A DNA stretch of 64,000 nucleotides from Sanderia malayensis (GCA_013076295.1 RQOL01000531.1:4960001-5024000), one strand, 5' to 3'; positions 1 through 11,456 are shown, numbered from the stretch's first letter. Program-made: numbers and translations. Notes: generated from the sequence alone by a model not told the origin.

Positions 1-3000
1 GATAATTCCTGGTGTCTCTACAGAGGGTTGTACTGGTACGCCCTGATCCAACGGGGTAGGACAAAGTCTTAGTTGGTTATGGTGGGCGACAATGTCCTTT
101 CCCGTTTGGGATCCAAGTACATAATTGACCCCATTGCGCTTGGATATGATATACGGACCAACCCATTTCCTCCCAAATTTAGACTTTTTCGGGCGCGCTA
201 GCCAAACTGTTTGCCCCTGCTCAAACGGTTTCCAACGTTGGCAACCCTTGTTATACTGGTCACTTTGTCGTATTCTAGCTTCAACAAGGTTGTTCTGGGC
301 TACTTGGTTTGCTAGCTGGATAGCTTTTCTAAGTGACTGGCTATAATCTGATTGGTTAGATGGGTTCTGTAGTGGTACTCCTAGCTCTACTTCTATGGGC
401 ATCCTAGCTGGCCTCCCAAACACTATCTCATAAGGAGACAGTCCGGTCGATTCATGCACACTGGTATTATATGCAAATACTGCTTGGTCTAGCCAGGCAT
501 CCCAATCACTACTATGGTCGGAAATAAAGTTAGTAAGGATCTCCTGTAAAGTACGGTTTTGTCGTTCGACCAGGCCGTCACATTGAGGGTGATATGCGGT
601 TGTTCTTGTCTTTTTTAAACCCATCATATCGTAAACCTCGTGCATTAGATTGCTATCAAAGTTCCGGCCTTGATCAGAATGGAGAACAGTTGGAGGCCCA
701 AACCGAGAAAATAAACGGGACACAAGAATTTGGGCAACAGTGGTTGATTTCTGATCCTTTGTGGCGAAAGCTTCGCACCATTTGCTAAAATGGTCCATTA
801 CGACAAGGATGTGCCTGTTTCCTGCTGCAGTCTCTTGCAATGGACCCATGTAGTCAAGGGCCCAGAATACAAAGAGCTCGCTCACTTGTATGGGTTGCAA
901 AGGGGCTTTGTTCTTAGGAAAGCTAGATTTACAACTTTGGATAAAGCTAATTACGGAATCTCGCATCTTGGGCCAAAAGAAACGTTCCTTAACGCGATTT
1001 ATAGTACGGTTAATGCCCATATGCCCGCTAGATGGGCTACTGTGCAGTCCCGCCAGAACCTTAGGAATTAATGCAGTGGGGAGGACAACAGCATTTCTAG
1101 GGAAGTTGGTGTGCGAGGCTAACGAACGAGTGAGGAGACCATTACATAAAAAAAGTTCGTCCCAACAATTCCAATAAGTGCGTAAATTTGGCATATCTTG
1201 CCAAACGAAAAGGGGTTGTTTGGGTAACTTGTGTTCCTTCATTTCAATAACTTTTCTGATATCAGGGTCTCTCCTTTGGGCTTCAAATAAGTTGGTATCC
1301 GGGCTTAAACTGACTGAGTAACACATTGGGTTGATGGGATCAGAAAGACTATGATTTAACCGCGAAAGGGCATCTGCATTTTGGTTTGCAGTACCAGGTC
1401 TATGTTGTACGCTAAATTCAAATTCCTGAAGTTCCATGATCCAACGAGCAATCCTGCCTTTCGGTTCTACGGAACGAAGCCAACGCAAAGCACTATTGTC
1501 GGTGATGACACAAAATTTTTGACCCAATAGGTAATACCGAAAATGCTGAACGGCAAAAACAATAGCGAGTGCTTCCTTTTCCATGGCCGTATAGTTGCGT
1601 TCACGGGTGGTAAGAGTGCGGCTGGCATAGGCAATCACACGTTCAACCCCAGAAGGATCGTGCTGCGCTAAAACAGCTCCTAAACCCATATTAAAGGCGT
1701 CTGTTTGTATTATAAATGGTTGAGAAAAGTTGGGGTACGCAAGAACTGGAGCAGAGCAGAAATGTTTTTTGAGAGTTAAAAAGGCCTGTTGATGTTGCTC
1801 ATCCCAAATAAACCTCACACCCTTCTTGGTTAGGTCTGTTAAAGGGGCAGAGATGGTGGCGAAATCGGGAATGAACTTACGATAATATCCTGCGAGACCC
1901 AAAAACGATCGCAAATCCCCCAAATTCGTAGGTGGAGAGAGGTCTCTTACTGCTTCAACTTTCTTCGGGTCGGTATGAATACCTGAACGAGACACAGTGT
2001 GACCCAAATATACAACTTCCTCAGCTGCAAAAGAGCATTTGGAGGCCTTAACACGCAGATTATGCTGCCGAAATCGTTTTAAAACTGATGTTAAATGTTT
2101 GCAGTGATCAGACATTGTCCTGGAGAAAATTATGACATCATCAAAATAACATAAGCAATTTTCATAAGAGGGTCCTGATAAAACAATACTTATAGCACGA
2201 GAAAAAGTAGTTGGGGCCCCAGATAGCCCATATGGGAGTCGGAGAAATTCATACAGCCCCCCAGGGGTGCTAAAGGCCGTTTTATTATGGTCATTGGGGT
2301 CCTTACTGACCTGCCAATAGCCGCTACGAAGATCTAATGTGGTAAATATGGTGTTGCCATTTAATGATTCAAGCAAATCATCTACCCTAGGAAGGGGGTG
2401 AGCATCAATCTTTGTGACATGGTTGAGTTTCCTGTAGTCGATACAAAAACGAAATGAACCATCTTTCTTCTTAACAAGCACCACTGGTGAAGCCCAGGGG
2501 CTGGTACTAGGTTGGATTACCCCTTGATGCAACATATCATTTACTTGTCTATCAACTTCGGCCCTGTGATGATATGGCAGTCGCCTAGGGTATTGTCTGA
2601 TTGGTACAGATTCACCAGTGTCTGTTTTGTGAGAAAGTACAGTGGTATGACCCAAACTGTCGTTAAAGACGTCAGGAAAGGCTTGCAGTGTTTTGAGCAA
2701 AGATTTCTTATCTACAGGAGACAGATTAGGGTTAATGGCAGATGTTATCTCAGTCCAAGTCTGTTCTGTAAAGTCTGGGGTTTGTTCAGTGACAGCACAT
2801 GCAGTGAAAGCGTTAGATTGGTTAGATGAATCTGGAATTATTTCACTGATGGGAAAGAAGTGTGCAAGAGTTTGACCGGCATGTAACTCTATGACTGTGT
2901 TAAACGGATTCGTGATCTTAACTGGAACACTTCTGTTAATAGCCTGACTAACATGCAACCAAAAACCCTGGGGTTTCTCCTTGGTGACTAACCATACCAA

Positions 3001-3036
3001 GCTTGTTACTGCTGCTGCTAGGGATGTGACATGGAA
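1..3036 (-). pseudogene. pol: Ty3/gypsy pol: reverse transcriptase, RNase H and integrase
   Basis: One minus-strand frame has no stop from about 3036 to base 1, so the reading frame continues off the window. The RT fingers are at about 2400-2520, with a D-Y-R-K-L-N stretch. The catalytic box reads YFDD at 2137-2148. RNase H follows at about 1350-1720, with a TDAF start and an A-D-A-L-S-R end. Integrase has an HH pair followed by only one Cys: the second Cys of the HHCC finger is Ser (codon at 922-924). The D,D-35-E triad is present (Asp codons at 853-855 and 673-675, Glu at 565-567), and a GPY module ends the visible part at about 100-180. A frameshift near 2943-2960 separates this frame from the protease frame. 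The pol half looks far better preserved than gag. No promoter or LTR is visible in the window. Confidence 0.88.
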
Positions 3037-3625
3037 CTATACATTCACTACGCCCTGGAAGAGTGAAATCATCAGCAAGGGTCACCTTCGCTGGTCCACA
3101 CATTTGAGACTGGGCAAATACAGGTGGCTCCCTGTCCAGAGAGGGGAAAACAGAAACTTCACCTGAAACAGTGGGCGGCAAAGGATGAGAATCTAAAGGT
3201 TTTAAGGGAGTGCTACCATGGGGGCCAACAAGGACATAGGAAGGATAGTTGTAATCTGTGAGAAAGGATAGTTGTAATCTGTGAGACACCAGAAAATCTC
3301 AGCCTAAAATACACTGAAGGGGATGTGACATATTGTCACAGACCAGAACGTCTCCAGAATACTGGAAATGACTGCCTGGTAAAGACAACTGAGTAGAAAG
3401 GGTCCCTACAGAATTTAAGGGCTAACCGGTAACAGACAAACATGGATTAGAATTGTCACTGCAATGAAGATTGGGCATGTTTTGGGGTGGGTGACGAAGG
3501 GCTAAGATCCGTTGACAAGCATCCAAACTCAAAATGGACCTCATAGACCCCGTATCAACAAGAGCAGATAACTGAATACCTCCCTCGAACTCACAAAAAA
3601 CAAGAGGCTGGCAGGGAATAGACAT
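2948..3625 (-). pseudogene. Ty3/gypsy retropepsin and linker to RT, with two in-frame stops
   Basis: The aspartic protease active site reads LVDTGS at about 3548-3565 (minus strand). An amber codon at 3422-3424 and an opal codon near 3302-3304 interrupt the frame. The opal lies inside the conserved ILG-x-DFL motif of retropepsins, which reads ILG, stop, DFL. The frame then continues through the linker, including a P-G-R-S-E-C-I-V-P stretch typical of the region before RT, and stops at 2948 one frame away from pol. A 23-bp tandem duplication lies at 3241-3286. The protein cannot be made intact. Confidence 0.8.
3241..3286. repeat. 23-bp tandem duplication inside the Ty3 protease region
   Basis: The motif aaggatagttgtaatctgtg occurs at 3241 and again at 3264, a period of 23 bp. 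This is not a multiple of three, so it must have shifted the frame or been compensated nearby. Confidence 0.8.
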
Positions 3626-3678
3626 GGCAGTGGCAAATCCAATAGCAAAAACAGAGGGATGCTGATCACTCCAGCCCT

Positions 3679-4174
3679 TTAGTGAGGCATCTCGTTGAAG
3701 TTTAAAGAATTAAACTTACGATTTTGATGTTGAGACAAAGAAGGTTGAAAAGAAGGAATGTCCATGCTGTAACTTGAAGCTTTGGTCGCACAGTAAGCCG
3801 GATCGTGGCCCCAACCATTACAAACGATGCAGCGTTTGGCAGTCTTCCGAGCTGGACAATTACGGACAAAATGACCAGGCTCGTGGCAATAAAAACAACG
3901 GACATCGGTGGATCGTGGTGGTGGTGAAGCATCAGCCTGATGCTTCACCACCACGACGACCTTGTAGAAATGCTGGTAGCTTCGCAAGACGGGTGTTCGC
4001 GTTCCATGCATTTGCGGTAGCACAGCGTTTAAAATGACGCAGCCAAGCAGCAAAGTCTCCCTCACGAAAACGTTCCGGTAGTATCTGAGCGGCCATATCG
4101 TAACCAGTTACCTCTGTCACCAATTTGTGGCGTGTATACGGTTCGCTTGATAGGCCAAGTCGAGATAAAAACAC
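3679..4174 (-). pseudogene. gag: Ty3/gypsy gag remnant, internally deleted, with two zinc knuckles
   Basis: Two overlapping minus-strand frames are needed. The upstream one (4174 to about 3960) carries a capsid N-terminal stretch with F-R-E-G-D-F-A-A-W-L. The downstream one (about 4000 to 3679) carries two CX2CX4HX4C knuckles, CFYCHEPGHFVRNC and CIVCNGWGHDPAYC. The capsid body of some 200 residues normally found between these parts is missing, so gag has a large internal deletion. A perfect palindrome (3918-3954) sits next to the junction. Whether gag began further upstream cannot be seen. Confidence 0.75.
3918..3954. repeat. Perfect 17-bp-arm hairpin in gag
   Basis: Left arm 3918-3934 (gtggtggtgaagcatca), 3-bp loop gcc, right arm 3938-3954 as the exact reverse complement. 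It lies at the point where the capsid and zinc-knuckle halves of gag are joined out of frame. Confidence 0.9.
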
Positions 4175-5003
4175 AACGTGTGACTTATTCCTTTGATGCT
4201 CAAATCAAGACTAACTAACTTGGATAAAATATCAATATTTTAACATACAAGTCGAATTAACACAATTATTAACACAGCATTACAAGAGACAACGGAACGT
4301 ACACAAACAGAGTTAGCAGATTTACAAATTAGAGTTTAGGATACATAAATTATACAATCAGCTTGAGATGACATATTCTACAAATACCGTCAGAACCAGA
4401 CCCCTTAGAAGTTTTGAATTTACGGAAAATTCTCTCTAACTGAGGCACATTGATGGCCTTAAATTCAAAGCGTAGGTTTTGAGGGTTTACCGAGTACTCG
4501 TTCTCCAATATGAAAGAGTAAAAATTGTATCTCCGTCAAGAGAATTTCACGTTCATGGCATGTAGTCGTTATCTCAACAAGTGATCAATTGACTCTCTGT
4601 CGTAGAAAAGTCGCCTTGCCACCCCGATAACCTCTCGCTATCAGCGGTGGTAGATACATGTCCAGCTTTGAACGCAGTAGACTTCTCGCTCAGCATATCG
4701 ATTTCGACTTGGTAGTGGTGGTGGTATTGGGGCATCTGGCTCTGTATGGCAAATTCATTTGATGCATCGTTCAACACCCGTAGGATCCTTTGAATGTTTA
4801 AACTTGCATTTATATATGAGACAAATATGAAATCATGCCAATCCCACACTACCGGTATAGTTCTATTTCACTTCATGAGAGGTGAAACTTCACCTGGGTG
4901 AAACTTCATTGGAAATTTGGCAAGCGGCAGATTGATGATTGAGGATAAAATGTAGCATGTATGTAATCAACAAGGCGCTAATTGCAAAAGTAAAAGTATG
5001 CGC
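4175..5003. other. Intergenic sequence, mostly unassigned
   Basis: Sequence between the Ty3 gag remnant and the BEL target site. Apart from a short LINE-like reading at about 4358-4510 I see no gene. An open stretch at 4574-4849 (minus) has no family resemblance I recognise. The BEL element at 5009 interrupts whatever this was; the original sequence resumes at 10166. Confidence 0.5.
4358..4510 (-). pseudogene. Non-LTR retrotransposon RT fragment
   Basis: The minus strand reads about 50 codons with F-E-F-K-A-I-N-V-P-Q-L-E-R followed by K-T-S-K-G-S-G-S-D-G-I. This resembles the segment just upstream of the RT core in CR1/L2-type LINEs (consensus K-x-S-K-A-x-G-x-D-x-I). It ends at a stop near 4350. 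Only this piece is recognisable, so it is a relic. Confidence 0.5.
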
Positions 5004-5008
5004 TTCAG
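5004..5008. repeat. Target site duplication TTCAG, left
   Basis: Five bases directly before the left BEL LTR, identical to 10161-10165. Confidence 0.92.
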
Positions 5009-5254
5009 TGTTGGAGAACCTTTTCCCCCTTTCCATTTCTTTTATACAACGAGGAATAATCACACAAGTAAAACAACCTTTTCAATCAAATTTTATCTCA
5101 ATCGAATCACATAACATAGAACACGACTACACTCCGACTCTAAAATCTCACAAGACAAATTCCACACCCGAATCATGTGGTGTTACATATTTTAGCTGTC
5201 AATCAAAAATTACATTAATTATAAAAAGCTGCGCCGCGCTGCTGCTCCGCAACA
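5009..5254 (-). repeat. BEL/Pao 3' LTR (246 bp)
   Basis: Starts tgttggagaac and ends ctccgcaaca on the plus strand. It is about 95% identical to 9914-10160. Next to it inside the element is a C-run (G-run on the coding strand), the expected polypurine tract. Confidence 0.93.
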
Positions 5255-5273
5255 TTCCCCCCTCCTTGATCCA

Positions 5274-8200
5274 TCAGGGATCAAGAAGAAGTCGGTTAAT
5301 ACAACGCGCATCTTTTGCTGCGGCGCGACGTGGGCGTACAAACTCAGAAATCGTATTCCGTTGTTCGCTTTCATCTCTATTCTCATTGACTTCATTCGTC
5401 TTTCCACTCACTTCAATCGTTCGCTCTTTCCCTTCGACGTTCTCCTCCGCATTACTCCCCGTGCAATTATGAGGCTTTGCTGCGTCAGAAATTTCGAAAG
5501 GATAAACCTTCTGCACCGGTCTATACAAATTTTGAGTTTTCCCTTTATTACTTACTCGAATACTCACCCCTCTTACCTCCCCATCCTTCCCTGTGATCAA
5601 CTCTTCTACAAGTCCAACTTCCACTCGATTCTCTTTTTGTTGTCGTCTTGCATCAGCACCATATCTCCTTTACCGATGGCGTTTGATGGCTTTTTGTTCA
5701 TTCGATGCTGTTCTCTGAGGCTCACCAGATATTCTCGCTTCCACCTATTCCAGAAATGAATCAATTTCTTCCTAAGAAACACAAATCGTTTGGTTAAATT
5801 ATCAACAGAAATATTCTCTTCTGAATCTAAGGATAGATTTGTAGAGAATGGTGTCAATCTTCTACCCAACATCAAATGAGATGGAGTAAGAACTTGATTT
5901 TCTTCGCATAGATACGTCAACGGCCTAGAATTCAAAGTGCATTCAATCTCGGTTAGAATAGTATACAATTCATCCGGTGTAAGTCGAACCTTACCCAATA
6001 CCTTGCGCAAGCATCTCTTCACACTGCCTACCATCCTTTCCAACACCCCCCTGCCCAGGGGCACCTTGGAAGATTACATGTCCAGTGGATTTGACGACTT
6101 TCCATGCAGTCAACCAATTGCTTATCAACTTGAAATTTCCTCAAAAGCTTAGCTGTTGATTTAAATGTCTTAGCATTATCAGATACTATCATTGTCGGCG
6201 TACCACGTCTTGAAGCTAAACGTTTCAAGGCATTCAAAAACGATGATGCATTCAAATAATGTGTTAACTCGAGATGCACCGCTCGAGTCACACAGCAAGT
6301 GAATAAAGCAATATACGTTTTTATACTGCTTCCTCTTGCTCCTTTACAGTATGGCGGACCTGCAAAGTCCACTCCTACTTTGCTGAATGGTGGGGCCTCA
6401 TTAACCCTGAAATCTGGTAGTTGTGCAACTGCTGGGTCGTTGAATGACTTTCCGTCTAACTTTTTGCACGTGAAGCATTTTTGCAACAATCGCTTGACAT
6501 ATTGCCTGCCTTGGGTTATCCAGTATCTTGATCGTAATTCTGCAATAGTAGCGCTGACCCTGCAGTGATGAACCTTTACATGGCAGTCCATAATAACAAG
6601 ATCTGTAAATTCGTGGTTCTTTGGCAATATGATTGGGTTCCTTGCATCAAACTCCAAATCAGCATACTCAAACCTTCCCTTACAAATTAGTATGCCATCT
6701 TTGTTCACAATGCCTAGCTGGTCTTTGTATTTGGCAAAATCTTTATTGTCTTGCAAGAAAAACTGTGCACCAACGATCCATTCTCTCTCTGCCTCTTTGA
6801 TCTCTTCAACTCTCAGCTTGGTTCTATCAAAATCTTTCTTTGCAACTTTCTGCTTCAGATTATGAATAAATCTCCTCACATATGCTGTCACTCTGAACAG
6901 CTTCTTTAGTGAACTGAACCTTGTGATGTCCATTATCTCACTAATTCCATTCTTTGTCTCGACTGCTACCATTACTGTTGCAACACTTTTCTTTCTCTCC
7001 TCAATCACATCATTTGACTCGTCCACCAGAAAGATACTTGGCCATTTATCTCTGTTCTCCTTAAGCCAAAATGGACCTTCCCACCAAAGTTGATATTCTT
7101 TCAATTGCTCTGCAAGAGGACCTCTCGAACCTATGTCAGCTGGGTTCTCAGTTCCAACAGCATGACCCCATTGGTCTTTCCTAGATGCCTTTAATATCTC
7201 ATTAGCCCTATGCCGAACAAAGGTTTTCCACTCTCCTTTATTTTGAATCCAGTATAGCACATCAGACCAATACCTGACTTCATCAATCTTAGTATCAGAG
7301 CTCAATGCTTGAGTAACTGTTTGCATCAGTGTAGTCAGAATCTTAGCAGCCATAAGCTCTAGCCTCCGAATGGATAAGCATTTCAATGGTGCAATTCTTG
7401 ACTTTGAGCATAGTAAGCCACTGTATATTCCGTCTGTTGTCTCATACACCAGGTATATCGCAGCACAGTAGGCTTTTTTGCTTGCATCTTCAAATCCGTG
7501 AAGACTTGTTTGGAGCACTTTACCTTTGACTGGGTTTAATGCAGCTCTGGGGGTTGTAATTGTGTTGGCTTGCTTCATTGACTTTATCCACTTCTGCCAC
7601 ACTTTAGACTTATCTGCCGGTATTGGATCGTCCCATCCTTTCTTCTCTAGACAAAGATCTTGAAACAGAATTTTAGCAGGTACTGCTACTGGCCCTATCA
7701 CACCCAGTGGATCAAATATGGTTGCCAATGAACTCAATATTCCTCTTTTTGTGACATCAGCTGGTCCTGTATTCTCAGCTACTTTCTCCAAATCAAACTC
7801 TAGCACATCTTCTTTCTTATCCCAAGGCAAGCCTAATATCTTGCTTTTGCTATCTTCTTCTTGAACAACTTCCTTACTGATAGCCTCATTCTCTTCAACA
7901 AGCTTTTTGGCTAGAGAGCTGCTGTTAGTTTTCCACTTACGTAGTTTAAACCCTCCTTCTTGCATTCTTGTTTTTGTTGTTGTGTAAAGGTCGTATGCTT
8001 CCTCTGTATTTCTACAAGATGCAACAAGGTCATCTACAAAAAATCTTTTGCTCATACGTTCAGAAAAACTTGGATCGTTCTCTCTATATTTACCAACATG
8101 ATGTCTGATTACCGCATTCAACAAAAATGGTGATGAGCTTACCCCAAACACAACTCTATTAAATCTGTATTCAATGGCTTCTGGGCTTTGATCCTGCACA

Positions 8201-8349
8201 TTTGCTACCCATAAGAATCGCAGACAATCCCTGTCCACGGGATGCACTTCTATGCTAAGAAATTCACTCTGTCCAAACGTTCTTATTCCAAGACTTTCCT
8301 CTCTAAGTGGCTCTATATTCAGACTGTTAACAGCTTTGGCAGATACAAA
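5274..8349 (-). pseudogene. pol: BEL/Pao pol: partial RT, RNase H, integrase and C-terminal domain
   Basis: The main open frame runs 8349 to 6028. It begins in protease and passes abruptly near 8255 into the middle of RT (V-D-R-D-C-L-R-F-L-W). The rest of protease and the RT N-terminus, with the first catalytic Asp, are missing. The second RT box reads FVDD at about 8029-8040. RNase H (E-D-A-S, R-R-L-E-L-M-A, W-S-D), an HHCC integrase finger and the first two integrase Asp residues follow. A frameshift at a run of six C (6046-6051, plus strand) moves reading to 6064-5606, which holds the integrase Glu region (L-E-R-M-V-G-S). A second shift near 5612-5624 leads to the C-terminal domain typical of BEL pol (V-E-E-L-I-x-G-K-D-G, R-P-V-Q), ending at 5274. 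BEL assignment rests on this C-terminal domain plus the gag type. Confidence 0.9.
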
Positions 8350-8352
8350 TCA

Positions 8353-9874
8353 TTTTTGGCTGCTCGAATCATACATTACTCCCACTCTATTTCCTTCCCG
8401 GCCTTTTACGCTTGCCAAAGCCGTCTGTACAGCCACTCTCTCAATCGAACTTGGAGATACTAATCCTGTGCTGCCTACCCATGCTGTAGCCTCAGCATCC
8501 AATGTTGTTGCGCTTACGCCTTGCGTTGCATTGCATAGTAATTGCTCGCATTCTACGGCTTTATTACAAATCAAATAATGGTGCTGTCCCTGACATATTT
8601 TGCATTTACTTTTATTAAAACATGAAAAAGATTTGTGTCCCTTATTCAAACAAGTGAAGCATCTCGCAAACTTAGAAATAATACGCTTACGGTCTTCAGG
8701 ATTCTTGTACCTTTCGCACGCTTCCGCTTCGTGGTCTTGTAAACAAAAGGGGCACCTCTTCTTCTCTTGCTTTCTCATGAACAATGCACTGGCTGTCCCC
8801 ATCTTCTCGTTCTGTCTTGGACGCTGATTATTCTGAGATGTCACTTGCTGTTGGCCATTCATCTTCAATGGAACATGAATGTCTCGAATTTCAAGCTCTG
8901 TAGCTAAGGCTTTCATAAATTCATCGAGATTTCAATTCAGGTAATCACCGCCAGAGCGGATCATACTGTGTCTGATCGACTCCGGAATTTTCTCCATGAC
9001 AACAGGAACTACGACGCTGGAGTAGGTTTCCTGTTCCGCTCCCATAGCCTCGAGTCCACGGAAGTGCGCTTCTAAGTCATCATGCAGGTTGCGCAATCTG
9101 GTTAAGCTTCTGTCGTTGAAAACCGGCGCCAAATTGATAATATTGTTGATATGCGCCCTCTTGATCTGCATTGGCTTAGCATACCTTCGCTCCAGGATGT
9201 CAACAGCTGCATCATAGTCCTTGTCAGATAATGTTAAGCCTGATATTGTCCGTCGAACAGTTTCATCAAGAAAACTTCGCAAATACTTGGATTTGTCTAC
9301 TTTTACCAACGATGGATTCTCGTGTACGGCACTTTTGAACGAATCTCAAAATTCATTCCACTCCTGAATCTTGCCACTGAATTTTCTGATCTCCAGTTTC
9401 GGCAACTTCACCCTTGTGTACGTTTTCTTCGATATCTCTTCTTGGCCTTCTTGGCTCCCTTCTTCAGACGACACGACTGAACCGACTGTACGGACCGAGG
9501 TCAAGCTATCTCTTGATGTGCTTCGCCGCAACTTAGCACTCGCAACCGACTTTGAGTCCTCTTCTGTCTTTCAAAGCCTTTTCAAAACAAATCAGATTAA
9601 ACGCAATTTTTTGCCGAATTTCGTCTGCCTCTTCAGCTTTGTTAGCACAAATTTCCTCATCTGCGTCTTCGTCGAACAAACTGTCTAAAATCACTTCGTC
9701 GTACTTCTTCAAACAACGAGACTTATCTTCTAGATACCCTTGGTACATTGTGAGTTTCCTGCTGTCGATGTTCGTGTTCTCTTCATCCAACAGCTCTTCC
9801 ACCTCCTTGATTAATTTTGTCACTAATCCCCGCGTGGTGGTTCTCTTTCTCTTGGTTTTCTCTACTTGATCCAT
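8353..9874 (-). pseudogene. gag: BEL/Pao gag with zinc knuckles and start of protease
   Basis: The likely start is the Met at 9874, beginning M-D-Q-V-E-K-T-K; an upstream in-frame start would lie in the primer-binding region. The acidic, helical N-terminus shifts frame near 9530-9570. It then reads the conserved BEL gag core (K-L-P-K-L-E-I-R-K-F-S-G), a Y-L-R-S-F-L helix and Cys/His knuckles including CFTCLNKGHKSFSC (about 8600-8680). Opal codons interrupt at 9346-9348, 8932-8934 and 8350-8352. The first two fall where the family normally has Trp. The protease motif reads D-S-S where D-S/T-G is expected. The product is not functional. Confidence 0.88.
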
Positions 9875-9913
9875 ATTATTCCCTCTACAGTATCCGGCTT
9901 GGTGGACCAATTA

Positions 9914-10160
9914 TGTTGGAGAACGTTTTCCCCCTTTCCAGTTCTTTTATACAACAAGGAATAATCACACAAGTAAAACAACTTTTTCAATCAAACTTTA
10001 TCTCAATCGAATCACATAACATAGAACACGACTATACTCCAACTCTAAAGTCTCACAAGACAAATTCCACATCTGAATCACGTGGCATTACATATTTTAG
10101 CTGTCAATCAAAAAATTACATTAATTATAAAAAGCTGCGCCGCGCTGCTGCTCCGCAACA
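9914..10160 (-). repeat. BEL/Pao 5' LTR (247 bp)
   Basis: Partner of 5009-5254, with one extra A in an A-run and about 13 substitutions. On the coding strand it is followed, after a few bases, by a stretch starting TTGGTCCACC (about 9901-9910) that could be the tRNA primer site. I cannot name the tRNA. Confidence 0.93.
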
Positions 10161-10165
10161 TTCAG
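10161..10165. repeat. Target site duplication TTCAG, right
   Basis: Matches 5004-5008 exactly. Confidence 0.92.
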
Positions 10166-10258
10166 CAAGAAAAGGAAATAGCAAGTAACGTGAGGAAAAA
10201 ATCTCTTCGATGCTAAGATCCCAACGTCAATATATTTTATATAAAAACGAAGGACTAA

Positions 10259-10695
10259 GGGCCTGTTTATATGGAGACCGATACATCGGTCAAGCGAGCT
10301 ATATCGTTTAGCCGAGATGAGAGCTGTTTGTGTTTATATGATATCAGCATGACCCGTTTCGTTTCGGTTGCGTGTTTATATGGAAACCGATATATCTTTA
10401 TTATCGGCCATGTTTATTTTCAACAACTTGGTCACGCATGCGTAATTGGAAATATGTCAGCTCGGCACAGCGATACATCGCCTGGTGAGCCTTTATATGG
10501 AAAAAGAGCGTGCTGCCTCGGCCAAGTGATATATCGGCTAGCCGATATATCCCCTCAGAGAAGCGATATATCGTCTAACCGATATATCTCATATAAAAAC
10601 TCAACCGATATCACTGTAAAATCCATGGCCTGGAGATATCGGCCAAGCGAGATAACTCGCCTAGCCGATATATCGGTCTCCATATAAACAGGCCC
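10259..10695. mobile_element. Harbinger-like MITE, 437 bp, TSD TAA
   Basis: The ends are perfect inverted repeats of about 25 bp starting GGGCCTGTTTATATGGAGAC. The 3-bp duplication TAA flanks it (10256-10258 and 10696-10698), which fits the PIF/Harbinger preference for T-x-A targets. The interior has many short palindromic pieces around gatatatcgg and cgatatatc. No transposase is encoded. Confidence 0.85.
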
Positions 10696-10698
10696 TAA

Positions 10699-11456
10699 AG
10701 CCTAGTATCCATATAATCGTTGAGGATCCTTGGCGGTCTTTGGGAGTCGCTGAAAAGATTAACGATCATGCAGAGACCTGTCAAAAATTGATTTTAATCC
10801 TTCCAGCGACCCAAAACGACTGGGTCTTTGAGGGTCGTCGAGATAGAAAAGTTTCTATCTCAGGGACCCTCAACGACCGTCAACACCTATAAAACGACTG
10901 AGAATCTTTTGATTTATGGTAATATAATATGATAAGTTTTCTTGCCAAAGTACAGATGCCAACGGCCACGTGGGGATATTTCGAGATGTTTTACTCGCTA
11001 CAAAATAGCAATTTTGGAGCCTTAATTTTGTTTGAATTTATGGCAGAAGTTCCCATTTACTACGATTGCTTTTATAACAAATTTAGTAAAAAGTTTCGAG
11101 TCAAATATAAAAAAAATAGCTAGGAAGAGGTAGGAACAAAATTCGGTACGACAGCGAAAGAAACAGAAGGCAAATTTAAGAATATTCTGTCTTTTTACAC
11201 ATGATATTTTCGAAAAACAAAAACAAAAATTCCATGTTTGCTTCTGCAATGTTTTAAACTTACGAATTTGGCGCCAGTTTGTTATTGTGCGCGCTTTCTT
11301 GTTACATGCTCTCGACGACTGCGAAAGACTGCCAACGACCCTCAAAGACCCTCAACGACTATATGGGTATACACATTGCTGATCCTAATTTTCAGTGACT
11401 CATAAAGACAGCCAACAACCTTCAACGACTCTCAACGACTAAATGAATACTAGGCT
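10699..11456. mobile_element. Second MITE-like element, 758 bp, imperfect TIRs
   Basis: The left end starts AGCCTAGTATCCATATAATC and the right end reads, in reverse complement, AGCCTAGTATTCATTTAGTC (about 22 of 26 matches). Subterminal copies of acgaccctcaa and related motifs occur at both ends. It abuts the previous MITE directly. The left flank TAA and right flank TAC could be a decayed 3-bp duplication. No coding capacity is seen. Confidence 0.7.

Larger units (their letters stand above)
1..4174 (-). mobile_element. Ty3/gypsy LTR retrotransposon, degenerate, runs off the left edge
   Basis: Gag, protease, reverse transcriptase, RNase H and integrase modules lie in that order on the minus strand, which is the Ty3/gypsy order (integrase after RNase H). 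The 3' part and its LTR lie beyond base 1. No LTR or primer-binding site is recognisable upstream of gag, so the 5' end looks lost. Coding is broken by two in-frame stops and frameshifts in the gag-protease half, while the pol half is open across about 1,000 codons. Sub-features are listed separately. Confidence 0.9.
5009..10160 (-). mobile_element. BEL/Pao LTR retrotransposon, full length but inactivated
   Basis: Two LTRs (5009-5254 and 9914-10160) begin TG and end CA and enclose BEL-type gag and pol. The 5-bp target duplication TTCAG is at 5004-5008 and 10161-10165. The orientation is minus: a purine tract abuts the inner edge of the left LTR (about 5255-5263, cccccc on the plus strand) and gag begins next to the right LTR. 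The LTRs differ at about 13 positions plus one 1-bp indel, roughly 5% divergence, so the insertion is not recent. Coding is interrupted by nonsense codons, frameshifts and a deletion across protease and RT. Confidence 0.95.

Noticed and set aside
5219..5760. Plus-strand open stretches near the left BEL LTR
   Set aside because: They are antisense to the BEL pol C-terminus and LTR.
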